Positions 41,881-52,201 of a stretch of DNA of 64,000 nt are shown piece by piece; positions within the stretch are counted from its first letter, which is position 1, and every line of letters starts with the position of its first letter. Source of the DNA: Sabulibacter ruber (GTDB lineage: Bacteria; Bacteroidota; Bacteroidia; Cytophagales; Hymenobacteraceae); the NCBI RefSeq assembly GCF_017355955.1, contig NZ_JAFFID010000002.1, positions 682,001 through 746,000 of the forward strand. Direction: 5' to 3'. The notes below the pieces were generated by a model. That model had not been told where the DNA came from. It saw only the letters and a list, made by a program, of their open reading frames with translations, and made no database searches. A program made the position numbers and the translations under genes.

Positions 41881-44871
41881 CTAGAAAATGCGGCCTTGCT
41901 TTTTGGCTTTCTTGCCCTTCACCGGTTCTGTGGCCTTAGGTTCTGCCACTACCGCCGGAGCTTCTATAGCGGGAGCCAAAGGCGCACCGTCTGAGTCCAG
42001 TTCTACCACTTCGTAGCCCAGTTTTTCCAGGCCTGGTTTAATAGAGGCTTTGTCGCCCACCAGCATGATGCTCATTTTCTCAACCGGCAGGTATTTTCTG
42101 GCCAAGGTGTTGATTTCCTCTTTGGTGATGTTCTTGAGAATATCGTTTTGCTTGGCCACGTAATCGGCATCCAGGTTGTAGCGCAGCATGTTGTTCAGGA
42201 ACGAGGCTTTCTGGAACGAGGTCTCATATTTGCGGGCATCGCTCTGCCCGATGGCGCTCTTCATGAAAGCCAGTTCCTCATCGGTGATTCCTTCTTCCCG
42301 GAAGCGCTTGATCTCTTTCATGAACTCTACCACGGAGCTGTCAGAAACGTTGGAGCGTACCCCGGCAGCGGCGGTGAAAGGTCCGGCCGCTTCTGTGCCG
42401 GAGAAATAAGACCAGGCGCCGTAAGAGTACCCCTTGTCTTCGCGCAGGTTCAGGTTGATGCGGCTGTTGAAGGCCTCGCCCAGTACATAGTTCATGAGCG
42501 TGGCTTTGTAGTACTCACCGGTAGCGTCGTACGGCAAGGCCATGTACCCAATGCGGATCTCAGACTGCGCGGCTTTCTCTTTGTCTACCACAAAAATCCT
42601 GGTCTTGTCAATGTTGGCCACTTTTGGCTCAGCCGGGATGGTCACTGGTTTAGCGGCCCATTTGTTCAGAAAGGCCAGTTTAGGCATAATCTGGTTTTGC
42701 TCCACATCGCCTACTACTACCAGGTTGGTCACGCTGGGCGAGAAGTAATCCTGGTAGAATTTCTTCACATCGTCCAGGGTGATGTTCTCCACGGTTTTGA
42801 TGGTGCCCATCACCGGAATGGCTTTGATGTGGCCTTCGCCGTACAGCATTTTGTTGTACACGTTGTTGGCGACCACGGTAGGTTGGGTACTCTGGTTTTT
42901 GATGGCTTCCAGGCGCTGTTTCTTCAGCCGGTCAAAATCGGCCGCGTCAAAGCGGGGGTGCAGCATGCGTTCTTCCAGCAGCGCCAGGGTAGCATCCAGG
43001 TTTTTCACCTGGGACTGAACCTGAACGGTCATGGTCTCTGTACCGCTCCCGAAGTTGATGGAAGAACCCATTTTCTGCAGTTGGGTCGTGATTTCCTCGG
43101 CGGTGAATTTCTGCGATGATTCGTTCATCATGCCCGCCGTTAAAGAGGCAATCCCCGCCTTAGATGGGTCATGGGCTTCCAGTTTGTGCCCGCCCTGCAG
43201 CGTGAACAGCAGGGTCACGGTTGGCACCTCGTCGCTCTTAGAGCCTATTACTTTGATGCCGTTTGCCATATTCTGTTTCCAGAACGGCGGAACGGTGATG
43301 GTGGGGTTGGCCCCGGCTCCCGGGCGCTTGCTGCGGTCAAAGGTATCTTTGGCTTTTACGTATTTCAGGCCGGCATATTGATCAGCGGGTGCTTTGTAAC
43401 CCGATTTGTCCACCGTGAAGTTATCGGCTTTGGCCACCATTTCTGGCTTCCCTTTGGGAACTACGCTCAAAATCACGGCTTTCTTGCCTTTGATGTACTG
43501 GTTGTACACGCGCATCACATCGGCTTTGGTAACTGCCCGGTGCGCTTTGAGTTGGTTGGTAAGGAAGTTAGGGTTTCCGGTGAACGTCTGGTAAGACGCC
43601 AGGGTAGAGGTTTTGCCGGCCACGCTGGAAAGGCTGTTGATGATGTTGGCCTCATAAGTAGACTTGAACCGCTCCAGGTCATCATCGGTTACGCCTCTTT
43701 TCTCAAACTCAACAAACGCGTTGCGCATCTCCTTCTCCATATCGGCCAGAGATTGGCCGGGCAGCGGCAGCACGTTCAAGGTGAACTCACCGGCTAACTC
43801 AGAGCAAGGATGCCCGGCGCTGGCCTGTACCGCTTTCTGCGTTTTAATCAGGTTCTGGTACAGGATAGACGTTTTCCCGCCCCCAATAATCTCAGACAGC
43901 ACATCCAATGGGACTTCATCTGGGTGGTAGTTGGGCACGGTTGGGAACGTCATCTGCACCATAGGGAAGCGGATGTTGTCTTCGTAAGAAACGTAGCGGT
44001 CCTGGGTAAGAACCGGGGCGGGCAGCTTCATGCTCTTCACCTCTGGCCCGCGCGGAATGGAGCCGAAGTATTTCTCGGCGAGTTTCACCACTTGCTCTGG
44101 GGTTACGTCACCACCCACGGTGAGGGTAGCGTTGTTTGGTCCGTACCAGCGCAGAAAGAAGTTCTTGAGGTCATTCACGTCTACGCGGTTCAGGTCTTCA
44201 ATGTACCCGATGGTGGTCCAGGAGTAGGGGTGGCCGTACGGGTACAGGGTAGAACTCACTTTTTCATACACCAGGCCGTAGGGGCGGTTGTCATAATTCT
44301 GGCCGCGCTCGTTTTTCACGGTCTCGCGCTGTACCTCAAATTTCTTCTGGGTCACGGCATCCAGCAGGAAACCCATGCGGTCGGCTTCCAGCCAGAGGGC
44401 GGTTTCCAGTTGGTTAGAAGGCACGGTCTCAAAGTAGTTGGTGCGGTCGCGGTTGGTGGTACCGTTCAAATCGCCACCGGCCTGGGAAACGATCTTGAAG
44501 TGCTCTTCATCGCCCACGTTGTCTGATCCCTGGAACATCATGTGCTCAAAGAAGTGCGCGAAACCAGACTTGCCCACCTCTTCCCGGGCCGAGCCCACGT
44601 GGTAGGTCACGTCTACGTGCACAATGGGGTCTGAGTGGTCCTCATGAACTACTACCGTTAAGCCATTGGGCAGCACATACTTCTTATAGGGGATCAACAG
44701 CTCGCCACCTTTACGGGTAACTTCTTCAACCAATCTTGTCTGGCCTGTTTGAGTTTTGGCTGCGGAGGCTACTGGTTTCTTCGCCGGTGCGGCCTTTTTC
44801 TGTGTCTGCGCCTGGGCTTGCGTGAGCAGGGATGCCGCCAGCAACACAGCTAATGTTCTCTTTCTTACCAT
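41881..44871 (-). CDS. Two-domain M16-family zinc metalloprotease
   Basis: A 996-residue exported protease of the pitrilysin/insulysin type, a fused dimer of two M16 halves. Signal peptide (TLAVLLAASLLTQAQAQ) and a short basic linker precede the active half (about 60-480), which has the inverted zinc motif HFFEH (His106, Glu109, His110) and the distal ligand in ETVKNERG (about Glu188). The second half (about 525-960) lacks HxxEH and forms the other side of the chamber, as expected. A lysine-rich tail (KGKKAKKQGRIF) ends it. Such enzymes cut short peptides in the periplasm. It is monocistronic. Confidence 0.93.
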   Translation of the reverse strand: MVRKRTLAVLLAASLLTQAQAQTQKKAAPAKKPVASAAKTQTGQTRLVEEVTRKGGELLIPYKKYVLPNGLTVVVHEDHSDPIVHVDVTYHVGSAREEVGKSGFAHFFEHMMFQGSDNVGDEEHFKIVSQAGGDLNGTTNRDRTNYFETVPSNQLETALWLEADRMGFLLDAVTQKKFEVQRETVKNERGQNYDNRPYGLVYEKVSSTLYPYGHPYSWTTIGYIEDLNRVDVNDLKNFFLRWYGPNNATLTVGGDVTPEQVVKLAEKYFGSIPRGPEVKSMKLPAPVLTQDRYVSYEDNIRFPMVQMTFPTVPNYHPDEVPLDVLSEIIGGGKTSILYQNLIKTQKAVQASAGHPCSELAGEFTLNVLPLPGQSLADMEKEMRNAFVEFEKRGVTDDDLERFKSTYEANIINSLSSVAGKTSTLASYQTFTGNPNFLTNQLKAHRAVTKADVMRVYNQYIKGKKAVILSVVPKGKPEMVAKADNFTVDKSGYKAPADQYAGLKYVKAKDTFDRSKRPGAGANPTITVPPFWKQNMANGIKVIGSKSDEVPTVTLLFTLQGGHKLEAHDPSKAGIASLTAGMMNESSQKFTAEEITTQLQKMGSSINFGSGTETMTVQVQSQVKNLDATLALLEERMLHPRFDAADFDRLKKQRLEAIKNQSTQPTVVANNVYNKMLYGEGHIKAIPVMGTIKTVENITLDDVKKFYQDYFSPSVTNLVVVGDVEQNQIMPKLAFLNKWAAKPVTIPAEPKVANIDKTRIFVVDKEKAAQSEIRIGYMALPYDATGEYYKATLMNYVLGEAFNSRINLNLREDKGYSYGAWSYFSGTEAAGPFTAAAGVRSNVSDSSVVEFMKEIKRFREEGITDEELAFMKSAIGQSDARKYETSFQKASFLNNMLRYNLDADYVAKQNDILKNITKEEINTLARKYLPVEKMSIMLVGDKASIKPGLEKLGYEVVELDSDGAPLAPAIEAPAVVAEPKATEPVKGKKAKKQGRIF

Positions 44872-45263
44872 AAGGCTGTTTGTTTAGTTAGAGGTACTCA
44901 GTAGTGAAATATAAATAATATTTATAAAATTTTCATTACAATGGCTTTGGTTTTCTGCCGCAGAAGAAAATTTTATTTGGGCTGCAACTTCTGGGCAGGT
45001 GAGTGTCACTAACTGAAAAACAGGGCAGTCCTATTGGCTTTTCACCTGAACAAGCTGGACGTAATGGAAGACAGATGGGAAAAACAGGCTTAAAACGGCA
45101 AAAGGAGATTTGTACTGATTGGCTGGCCTGGTGCCGGAATGTTAATGTTTGTTAAATATTCCAATGCCAGAAAGAAGGGCTGCTACCTTTCACTATTATT
45201 ATACCAAAACGGCTATAGATCTAAACCACCTTCACTCAACCCTTAGAACAACTCAACCTGCTT
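44872..45263. other. 392-nt divergent intergenic region
   Basis: No gene seen. The gap separates the divergent M16 and outer-membrane barrel genes and must hold both promoters, but no full TTG/TAnnTTTG pair is visible. It has an AT-rich tract (44900-44960) and partial copies of the palindrome family (45018-45102). Confidence 0.4.
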
Positions 45264-48059
45264 ATGAAGCAACTTCTATCTGTCTGCCTCCTGTTCCTGT
45301 GCTTTCTCTTGCCAGAACCTTCGTTTTCTCAGAACCAGAAAGGGGAGGTGAAAGGAAAGCTCTGGGATGCCGCCCACAAAGAAGCCTTGTCTTACGCCAC
45401 CATTGCCGTGTACACCGCGCAGGACACCACGCTGGTCACATTTAGGGTAAGCGATGACAAAGGAGCATTCAGGGTGCCCGGCTTAACCCTGAACCAGTCC
45501 CTCCGGATGGTGATCACCATGACGGGCTACAAGGTGTACAGAAAGGAGTTCTCGCTTTCGCCGGCGCAGTTGTCTCTGGATCTGGGGCAGATAGAAATGC
45601 TACAGGCCGATAACCTGTTAAACGAAGTAATCATTACCGCCGAAGCGCCACCCGTTATTGTGCGCAAAGACACGCTGGAGTTCAACGCCAATTCCTTCAA
45701 GACGCTGCCTACCGCCCTGCTGGAAGACCTCCTCAAGAAACTGCCCGGCGTGCAGGTAGACCCAGATGGCAACATTAAAGTGAACGGGCGCTCAGTGCAG
45801 AAGATTCTGGTAGACGGCAAAGAGTTCTTCGGGAACGACCCCAAGGTAGCCTCGCGCAACCTGCCCGCCGATATGATTGACAAGGTACAGGTGGTAAACG
45901 ACCCCGATGCCCTCCGGAAAGACCCTGATCTGCCGGCAAGCGAGATTCCGCAGGTCATTAACCTGAAACTGAAGAAAGGCATAAAACAGGGAGCCTTCGG
46001 GAAGGTGTACGCGGGCACCGGCTCTGATAACAGGTATGAAGGCGGAGGCATCCTGAACATCTTCAGGGATACCACGCAGGTCAGTTTGTTAGGCTACTCC
46101 AATAACCTGAACAAGCCCGCCTTCGGGTTTGAGGACATCTCCCGCATAGGAGGTTTCAGCCGCAGCGGCATGAACTCCGTTATGGTGCGGAGCGATGGCG
46201 GTTTTGCCGTGAACGGAATCTCTTTTGGCGGTACCGAAGATGGAATCCAGCGGTCTACCGGGGCGGGCGGTAATTTCAACACGCTGCTGAAAGGCGATGT
46301 GAAACTGAACCTGCAATACTTCTACGGCGGCATTGACGCAGACCTGAACCAACTGGTGAACTCGGCCCAAACCCTGCAGACCGATACGCTTATCTCGCGC
46401 CGCACCAGAGCCCAGAACAGTGACAACAGAACCCACCGGTTTGGAGGAAGGCTAGACTGGAAAATAGACTCTTTAACCAACCTGAGCTTTACGCCCAGCG
46501 TGGTGCTGTCCCAGAGCACTTCTGACCAGGATCTGTTCACCAACACGTTCCGGGGTTTCAATCAGCCGCTCAATGACAGCTATAACCAGCAATTGCAGGA
46601 AAACAGCACGGTTACGCACTCGGGTACTCTCTCTTTTGACCGCAGCTCCCGCAAGAAGAAGGGCCGGTTATTCAACTTCTACGGAACCTATAATTTCAAT
46701 GACGGGGACCAGGAACAGTACTACCAGGTGCTCAGCCGTTTTTACGGGCCAACGCCTTCAGAAGAAGTGTTGGACCAACTGAGAGACAACACCGTGGCCA
46801 ATACCGCCGTCAATACCTCATTCTCGTACACTGAGCCGTTCAGCAAAAACCTGAGTGCCGTTTTCAGGCTGAATTCTGAATATTTCAGGGATAACAACCT
46901 GGTGAACACCTTTGACGCCGGGCCCGAAGGTTCTGGCTACACCGTGCTGATCTCTGAGCTTTCAGACGAGGTGGAAAGAAGCGGCTGGCGCAATTACGTG
47001 ACCGCCGGGGTGAAGTGGAAAATTAAAGAGCTGACCCTGCAACCCGGCATCCGGTTCACGCAGCTGAATATTGACAATGTGTTCCAGAAGCTGTTACCCA
47101 TTAAGCAGGAGTACTTCTACGTTTTCCCGTCGTTGATTGTCAACTGGAAAGGCTTTAACCTGAGCTACAACGTGAACGTGAAAGAGCCCTCGGCGGCAGA
47201 CCTGCAGCCCGTCACTGATTTGTCTAACCCCCTGTTCATCCAGTACGGTAATCCGGCTTTGACTCCCACCATCTCCAACTCAGTGAACCTGTACTACCGC
47301 AAGTTTGACACCAAGCGCTCTATCAACTACTGGGCGTACCTGTCTGGCAGCATCAGCAACGATGCCGTGACCCGCGCCAGAACTTTGGATGAAACCACCG
47401 GCCAGCAGACCACCCGCCCCGTGAACACAGACGGCAACTGGCAACTGAACGGCAACGCTGATATCTCCAAAGACTGGAAATTTGACGGCAAAAAGCAGTT
47501 CTCGTTATCGGCCTCTATTTGGGGAAACTACGTGAAAACGCTCATCATCCTGAACAACTTGCGCAGCTACGGACAGTCTTTCTCGTTAAACCCCAGCCTG
47601 AACGCGCGGGTGAACCTCAATGATAAGTTTGAGTTCAACGAGTCATTCACCCTGGGTTTCCGCCGGAGCGTGTATGAAGACAATGCCTTCCGGGATTTGC
47701 GTTTTCAAACCAGAACCTCCAGAACCGGGGTGGTGGTACGCACGCCTAAACGCATGGTGTGGGAAGCCTCCTTTGATTACACCTACAATTCCAACACGGC
47801 GCCGGGCATCAGGAAAGACGTGAGCCGTCTGAATGCCGGGGTTACGTTCCTGTTCATGAAAAACGACCGCGCCCAACTAAAGCTTTCTGTGTATGACCTG
47901 CTGGACCAGAACATCAGCGCGTACCGCAGCATCAGGGAGAACCTGATTGAGGATTTCCAGACGCAGGTACTCACCCGGTATGCCCTGCTCACGTTCACCT
48001 ACAACATCCGGAATTTTGGCGGAAAAGTGGGCGGCACCAACAATTTCTTCCGGTTCTAG
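45264..48059 (+). CDS. Outer-membrane beta-barrel protein, TonB-receptor-like
   Basis: A 931-residue outer-membrane protein. Signal peptide (LLSVCLLFLCFLLPEPSFS), a CarboxypepD_reg-like beta-sandwich (about 28-112), a plug-like domain (about 125-220, containing LLKKLPGVQVDPDGNIKVNG and ILVDGKEFFGNDPKV), and a large 22-strand-type barrel (about 230-931) of the OMP_b-brl_3 family, ending with aromatic Phe (NNFFRF). This family lacks a SusD partner and its cargo is unknown; a TonB box is not obvious. It stands alone, with a terminator at 48160. Confidence 0.88.
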   Translation: MKQLLSVCLLFLCFLLPEPSFSQNQKGEVKGKLWDAAHKEALSYATIAVYTAQDTTLVTFRVSDDKGAFRVPGLTLNQSLRMVITMTGYKVYRKEFSLSPAQLSLDLGQIEMLQADNLLNEVIITAEAPPVIVRKDTLEFNANSFKTLPTALLEDLLKKLPGVQVDPDGNIKVNGRSVQKILVDGKEFFGNDPKVASRNLPADMIDKVQVVNDPDALRKDPDLPASEIPQVINLKLKKGIKQGAFGKVYAGTGSDNRYEGGGILNIFRDTTQVSLLGYSNNLNKPAFGFEDISRIGGFSRSGMNSVMVRSDGGFAVNGISFGGTEDGIQRSTGAGGNFNTLLKGDVKLNLQYFYGGIDADLNQLVNSAQTLQTDTLISRRTRAQNSDNRTHRFGGRLDWKIDSLTNLSFTPSVVLSQSTSDQDLFTNTFRGFNQPLNDSYNQQLQENSTVTHSGTLSFDRSSRKKKGRLFNFYGTYNFNDGDQEQYYQVLSRFYGPTPSEEVLDQLRDNTVANTAVNTSFSYTEPFSKNLSAVFRLNSEYFRDNNLVNTFDAGPEGSGYTVLISELSDEVERSGWRNYVTAGVKWKIKELTLQPGIRFTQLNIDNVFQKLLPIKQEYFYVFPSLIVNWKGFNLSYNVNVKEPSAADLQPVTDLSNPLFIQYGNPALTPTISNSVNLYYRKFDTKRSINYWAYLSGSISNDAVTRARTLDETTGQQTTRPVNTDGNWQLNGNADISKDWKFDGKKQFSLSASIWGNYVKTLIILNNLRSYGQSFSLNPSLNARVNLNDKFEFNESFTLGFRRSVYEDNAFRDLRFQTRTSRTGVVVRTPKRMVWEASFDYTYNSNTAPGIRKDVSRLNAGVTFLFMKNDRAQLKLSVYDLLDQNISAYRSIRENLIEDFQTQVLTRYALLTFTYNIRNFGGKVGGTNNFFRF

Positions 48060-48159
48060 AAAGAAAAACAGAGCGTTCAGGAAATGTAACTATTTGAATC
48101 AAAGAGAAAAGCCATGTAGTTCAGCCAAAGTTGAAACATTTTTTGCCTTCTTTCTGTAT

Positions 48160-48191
48160 AAAGAGCCCTAAAACGCAAAAGGGCTCTTTTT
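48160..48191 (+). terminator. Terminator of the outer-membrane barrel gene
   Basis: AAAGAGCCC (48160-48168) pairs with GGGCTCTTT (48181-48189), followed by TTGC; the loop contains AAAACGC. Confidence 0.8.
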
Positions 48192-48323
48192 GCTTTATAG
48201 ACGCCGTATGCCCAATTTTGCCAGAGTAACGTAAGTGTAAATTTCTAGTAAGGTGGTTCCTTTCTTGCCATACTCCTACAGTTCGCTTTTATCAAGATAA
48301 AGTAATCGGCTTTCCCCTCATTT

Positions 48324-50447
48324 ATGACAAATGCATACAACCAAGAGTCTACCGCAGCAGATGCGTTGAGTATTTTCCAGGGAGGCGGTGAGATGGGAGC
48401 GATGATGCGGGCGTACGACTGGGATGCGCACCCGCTGGGAAATCCGGCTCAATGGCCCCAGAGTTTGAAGACTAACATCCGGCTGTTGCTGAACTCGGGT
48501 TTCCCCATGTTCATCTGGTGGTCAAAGGATCTGTATGCCTTCCACAATGACCCGTATCTGCCGGCCCTTGGCAAGAAACACCCCTGGGCGCTGGGCACTC
48601 CGGCCCGAGAGGTTTGGTCTGAGATCTGGACAGACATTGGCGGCATTGCCGAAAGCATTCTGGCCGGCGGCAAACCTTTCTATGCCGAGGGCCTACGGCT
48701 TTTCTTGGAGCGGAAAGGCTTCTCAGAAGAAACGTACTGGACATTTTCCTACAGCCCCGCTTTCAATGACGAGGGAGGCGAGTTTGGGGTTTTCTGCGCC
48801 TGTACAGAGGTAACCAGCACTATTCTGGGCCAGCGGCGGCTTAAAACCCTCCGCGACATTGCCGATGCCACGCCCCAGATCCAGACCCTGGAGCAGGCCT
48901 GCCAAACCGCCTGCGAGCTCCTGGATCAGAATGAAAACGATATTCCTTTCAGCCAGATTTACCTGCTGAACCGCAGCCGTACCGAGGCCGTGCTCACCGG
49001 TGCTGCAGGCGCTATAAAGCCCAACGTGGCCCAGACGGTGTCCTTGGCTGGAACGGCCTCCGGCAAAGCATGGCCTTTGCACGAAGTGGAAACTTCTAAA
49101 AGTGTGCTCCTGCTGGATAACCTGGACGGCTTTCTGGAACCGCAGGCAAGTACTTCCTCCACGGGGCTTCCGCAGAAGGCGGCCATCGTTCCCATTCTTC
49201 GGCCCGGTCATGACCAGGTCATGGGCTTTCTGGTGGCAGGCATCAGCTCTAAACTGGAGTACGATGCAGATTACCAGAACTTCCATGAACTGATAGCCGG
49301 GCAGATTGCCACCTCCGTTTCCAGCATAAAAGCCCGCGAAGAAGCAGCCCGCCAGCAAGCCGAGCTGACCGACCTTTTCCAGCAGGCCCCGGTGGCCATC
49401 TGTATTCTGCGGGGCCCAGAGCACGTGGTGGAATTGGCTAACCCCGGCATCTGTGAGCTTTGGGGAAAACGGCACGGCGACGTGATCGGCAAACCCATTC
49501 TGGACGCCTTGCCGGAGATAAAAGATCAGGGCATCAAGGACCTGCTGGATGGGGTGTATAACACCGGTATCCCGTATGTGAACAACGAGCTGGAAGTAGT
49601 ACTGGAGCGGAACGGAAAGCTGGAGCCGGTGTTTTTCAGTTTTGTGTACCACCCAATGCGCGACCGCCGGGGCAACATTGTGGGGGTTATTGCCGTGGCT
49701 ATTGGCGTGAGTGAGCAGGTGCAGGCCCGCCACGAAATAGAAGCCATGAACACCGAGCTGCGCGCCATTAACGCAGACCTTGACAACTTTGTGTACTCGG
49801 CCTCCCATGACCTGAAAGCGCCTATTTCCAACATTGAAGGCCTCATGGATACCCTTCTGGAGTTCCTGCCCACTGACATCAAGGAACAGGAAGTGGTGCA
49901 GCGGGTCATCAGCCTGATGCACTCGTCCGTGAACCGCTTCAAACGCGCCGTGGCCGACTTAACCGAAGTTGCCAAAATCCAGCGCGGTTCCGGTGAAGAC
50001 GTTGTCTCCATCAACCTGCCAGACGTGGTAGCCGATGTGCAGCTTGACTTTGAGAACACCATTAACAGCACGGGTGCCCGTATCATTACCCATTTCGCAC
50101 CGGAGTCTATGGTCAGGTTCTCGGCCAAGAACGTGCGTAGCGTGGTGTATAACCTTCTCAGCAACGCCCTGAAGTACCGCTCGCCCGACCGCACGCCAGA
50201 GGTGAAAATCACCACGCAGGTAGAACCCGGTTTTCTGGTCCTGTCTGTCTCTGACAACGGTTTAGGCCTGAAACCCGAAGACAAGGCTAAAATCTTTACC
50301 ATGTTCAAGCGTCTGCATGACCACGTGGAAGGTACCGGTGTGGGGCTCTACATTGTGAAACGCATTGTGGAGAACGCCGGCGGCAGAATTGAGGTGGAAA
50401 GCGAAAAGGGCACAGGCTCTACCTTTAGGGTGTACTTTAAACGGTAG
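48324..50447 (+). CDS. PAS/GAF sensor histidine kinase
   Basis: A soluble histidine kinase of 707 residues. It begins with a PAS-like domain (about 20-160; YDWDAHPLGNPAQWPQSLK, FIWWSKDLYAFHNDPY) common in Bacteroidota kinases, then a GAF-like domain (about 165-335), a second PAS (about 350-475), HisKA with His495 (SASHDLKAPISN) and a full ATPase (NLLSNALKYRSPDR, DNGLGLK, GTGVGLYIVKRI). No membrane helix, receiver or adjacent response regulator is present. Its catalytic part is similar in design to the kinase at 26002, but the sensory parts differ, so the two probably respond to different cues. Confidence 0.92.
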   Translation: MTNAYNQESTAADALSIFQGGGEMGAMMRAYDWDAHPLGNPAQWPQSLKTNIRLLLNSGFPMFIWWSKDLYAFHNDPYLPALGKKHPWALGTPAREVWSEIWTDIGGIAESILAGGKPFYAEGLRLFLERKGFSEETYWTFSYSPAFNDEGGEFGVFCACTEVTSTILGQRRLKTLRDIADATPQIQTLEQACQTACELLDQNENDIPFSQIYLLNRSRTEAVLTGAAGAIKPNVAQTVSLAGTASGKAWPLHEVETSKSVLLLDNLDGFLEPQASTSSTGLPQKAAIVPILRPGHDQVMGFLVAGISSKLEYDADYQNFHELIAGQIATSVSSIKAREEAARQQAELTDLFQQAPVAICILRGPEHVVELANPGICELWGKRHGDVIGKPILDALPEIKDQGIKDLLDGVYNTGIPYVNNELEVVLERNGKLEPVFFSFVYHPMRDRRGNIVGVIAVAIGVSEQVQARHEIEAMNTELRAINADLDNFVYSASHDLKAPISNIEGLMDTLLEFLPTDIKEQEVVQRVISLMHSSVNRFKRAVADLTEVAKIQRGSGEDVVSINLPDVVADVQLDFENTINSTGARIITHFAPESMVRFSAKNVRSVVYNLLSNALKYRSPDRTPEVKITTQVEPGFLVLSVSDNGLGLKPEDKAKIFTMFKRLHDHVEGTGVGLYIVKRIVENAGGRIEVESEKGTGSTFRVYFKR

Positions 50448-50495
50448 AAGCAAAGCCTTTGGCTTAGGCTTTGAGGTCTACACAAACGTCTTTCT

Positions 50496-51233
50496 TCAAC
50501 CTGAAAACCAGCGGTTTTTTACCTGCAGGTTTGTGCCTTCTTTGATGGAGACCTCTGAACCTTCGGCCAGGAAAACGGAGACAGGTTTCTGCGAGTTGAG
50601 AAAGCTGAACTCTGGGCCGTACACAGCGCCAAAGTCAACGGAGATGGTGTACTCCTGCACTGGATAGACTTCCCATTTTGGGTGTACTACCTGGTAAGCG
50701 GAGGTTCTGCGGTCATCTAGTCTGGTGTAGCCCCAGTAATGTTCCGAGATGAATTCTTCCAAGCTCCCTGCCGCAATTGGCTGCGGAACAGGCCGGGCAA
50801 TTACTCCCAGAGATTGCCAGTGCTTTGCCTTCCAACCGTACTCAACCTCCAGTACGCTTGCACTGCTTTTCCAGTGGTGGCGCATGGGCATGGTAGCATA
50901 ATGCTCTCCGTACAAGGTATTGGCTACAAAGGTGATGGCGGGCCTGGGCACAATCTCCTTGATAAACACCACGCCTCGCGTACAACTTCCTTGCGCCAGG
51001 TGCTTCACATAGAACCGCAGGTTCACCTCTTCAAAGTTGGTATGGAACGGAATCCGGATGCCTTTGAGGCGGGTATTCAGGAACATAAAGCCCACTAAAC
51101 TTACGTAGCAGGTGCCGTTCCAAAAATCCAGCTCGGTTTGGGCGGGCAGGTATCTGGCCAGCACTTGGCTGTCTATGCTGTAGTTGGCCATAATCAGTTT
51201 TCGCCATTCTGCTTTCAGGAAAGTCTTTTTCAT
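50496..51233 (-). CDS. DUF2071 (YqjF-type) family protein
   Basis: A 245-residue cytoplasmic protein of the YqjF/DUF2071 family, whose fold resembles acetoacetate decarboxylase. Conserved segments are EWRKLIMANYSID, LARYLPAQTELDFWNGTCYVSLVGFMFLNTR, FEEVNLRFYVKH and GVVFIKEIVPRPAITFVAN. No enzyme activity is established for the family. It is the last gene of a four-gene operon headed by a GbsR/MarR regulator (53150), 54 nt after the TIGR01777 gene, an association known from other Bacteroidota. Confidence 0.87.
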   Translation of the reverse strand: MKKTFLKAEWRKLIMANYSIDSQVLARYLPAQTELDFWNGTCYVSLVGFMFLNTRLKGIRIPFHTNFEEVNLRFYVKHLAQGSCTRGVVFIKEIVPRPAITFVANTLYGEHYATMPMRHHWKSSASVLEVEYGWKAKHWQSLGVIARPVPQPIAAGSLEEFISEHYWGYTRLDDRRTSAYQVVHPKWEVYPVQEYTISVDFGAVYGPEFSFLNSQKPVSVFLAEGSEVSIKEGTNLQVKNRWFSG

Positions 51234-51287
51234 AAAACGGGTTTTTGTTGATTTTGCCCTGTTTTCAGAGAATCAAGCGTAAAACAC

Positions 51288-52199
51288 TCAGGAAACGCAC
51301 AACCGCACCGCCTCCTCCACAGAACCCACCTGAAAGCGGTAGCCTGCCTTCTGCAACCGGGTAGGAACCACCCAACGGCTTTTGAGCAGCAACTCGGTCT
51401 CAGTGCCTAGCACCAGGGCACCCAGTTCCAGCATCCATTTGGTGGCCCGTAAGCCAAACGGAACCTTCAGGCCATCCCGAACGGCCCGCATGAAATGGTG
51501 GTTAGGAACAGGTTTGGGAGAAGAAAGATTGAAAACGCCTTCCAGCTCCTCGTGTTGGATCAGGAAATCTATGCTGCCAACCAGGTCCTGCGCGTGAATC
51601 CAGCTGAAGCACTGCAAGCCGTTGCCTTGTCGGCCCCCCAAGCCAAAGCGAGCGAGGTTCAGGTAATATGGCATGACCCCACCCTCCTTGGCCAGGACAA
51701 TGGCTATTCTCAGAGCCACTTTCCTGATGCCGGGTAGCTGCTGGGAGAAGAAGGTGTTTTCCCACTGCTGGCACACTTCTACGGAAAACCCTGCACCTTG
51801 CTCCCCGGTAAGCTCGTCCTGAGGTCGGTCCAGGGCGTGGCGGTAGATGGTGGCAGAGGCAGCGTTGATCCACAGTTTGGGTGGGCTTTTCAGCTGCCGC
51901 AGCGCTTGGCCCAGAACCAGAGTGGCGTTGACCCGGGAGGCAATAATCTCGCGTTTGTTGCGCGCATGGTAGCGGCAGTTCACGCTTTTGCCGGTAAGAT
52001 TGATGAGCACATCGGCCTGTTCCAGGTACTGCACCCACTCGCCCAGGTTTTTAGCATCCCAATAGACGTGTTTCGCCGCTGATTGTCCCTTGCCCGGCGT
52101 TCTGGTGAGCACAATGACCTCGTTGCCCTGGCTGGTGAAATGATGGGTGAGCAGTTGGCCTATAAAGCCACTGCCACCCGCCAGAATGATTCTGCCCAT
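51288..52199 (-). CDS. TIGR01777-family NAD(P)-dependent epimerase-like protein
   Basis: An atypical short-chain dehydrogenase (SDR39U1 type) of 303 residues. N-terminal nucleotide-binding loop GGSGFIGQLL, NLTGKSVNCRYHARNKREI, ASATIYRHA (where the catalytic YxxxK is altered) and FSWIHAQDLVG, and a C-terminal DUF1731 domain (about 250-300). Homologs in bacteria are involved in cell division or sugar metabolism, mostly without proof. The stop is 54 nt before DUF2071 and the start is 2 nt after the upstream small membrane gene, so co-transcription is very likely. Confidence 0.9.
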   Translation of the reverse strand: MGRIILAGGSGFIGQLLTHHFTSQGNEVIVLTRTPGKGQSAAKHVYWDAKNLGEWVQYLEQADVLINLTGKSVNCRYHARNKREIIASRVNATLVLGQALRQLKSPPKLWINAASATIYRHALDRPQDELTGEQGAGFSVEVCQQWENTFFSQQLPGIRKVALRIAIVLAKEGGVMPYYLNLARFGLGGRQGNGLQCFSWIHAQDLVGSIDFLIQHEELEGVFNLSSPKPVPNHHFMRAVRDGLKVPFGLRATKWMLELGALVLGTETELLLKSRWVVPTRLQKAGYRFQVGSVEEAVRLCVS

Positions 52200-52201
52200 G
52201 G

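Noticed and set aside
48723..49922. A 399-codon minus-strand open frame inside the kinase gene
   Set aside because: It lies opposite a well-supported histidine kinase, has no recognisable domain and follows from GC-rich third codon positions. The same holds for other long antisense frames at 6758-7540, 14534-15292, 42148-43119, 43810-44526 and 23783-24688.
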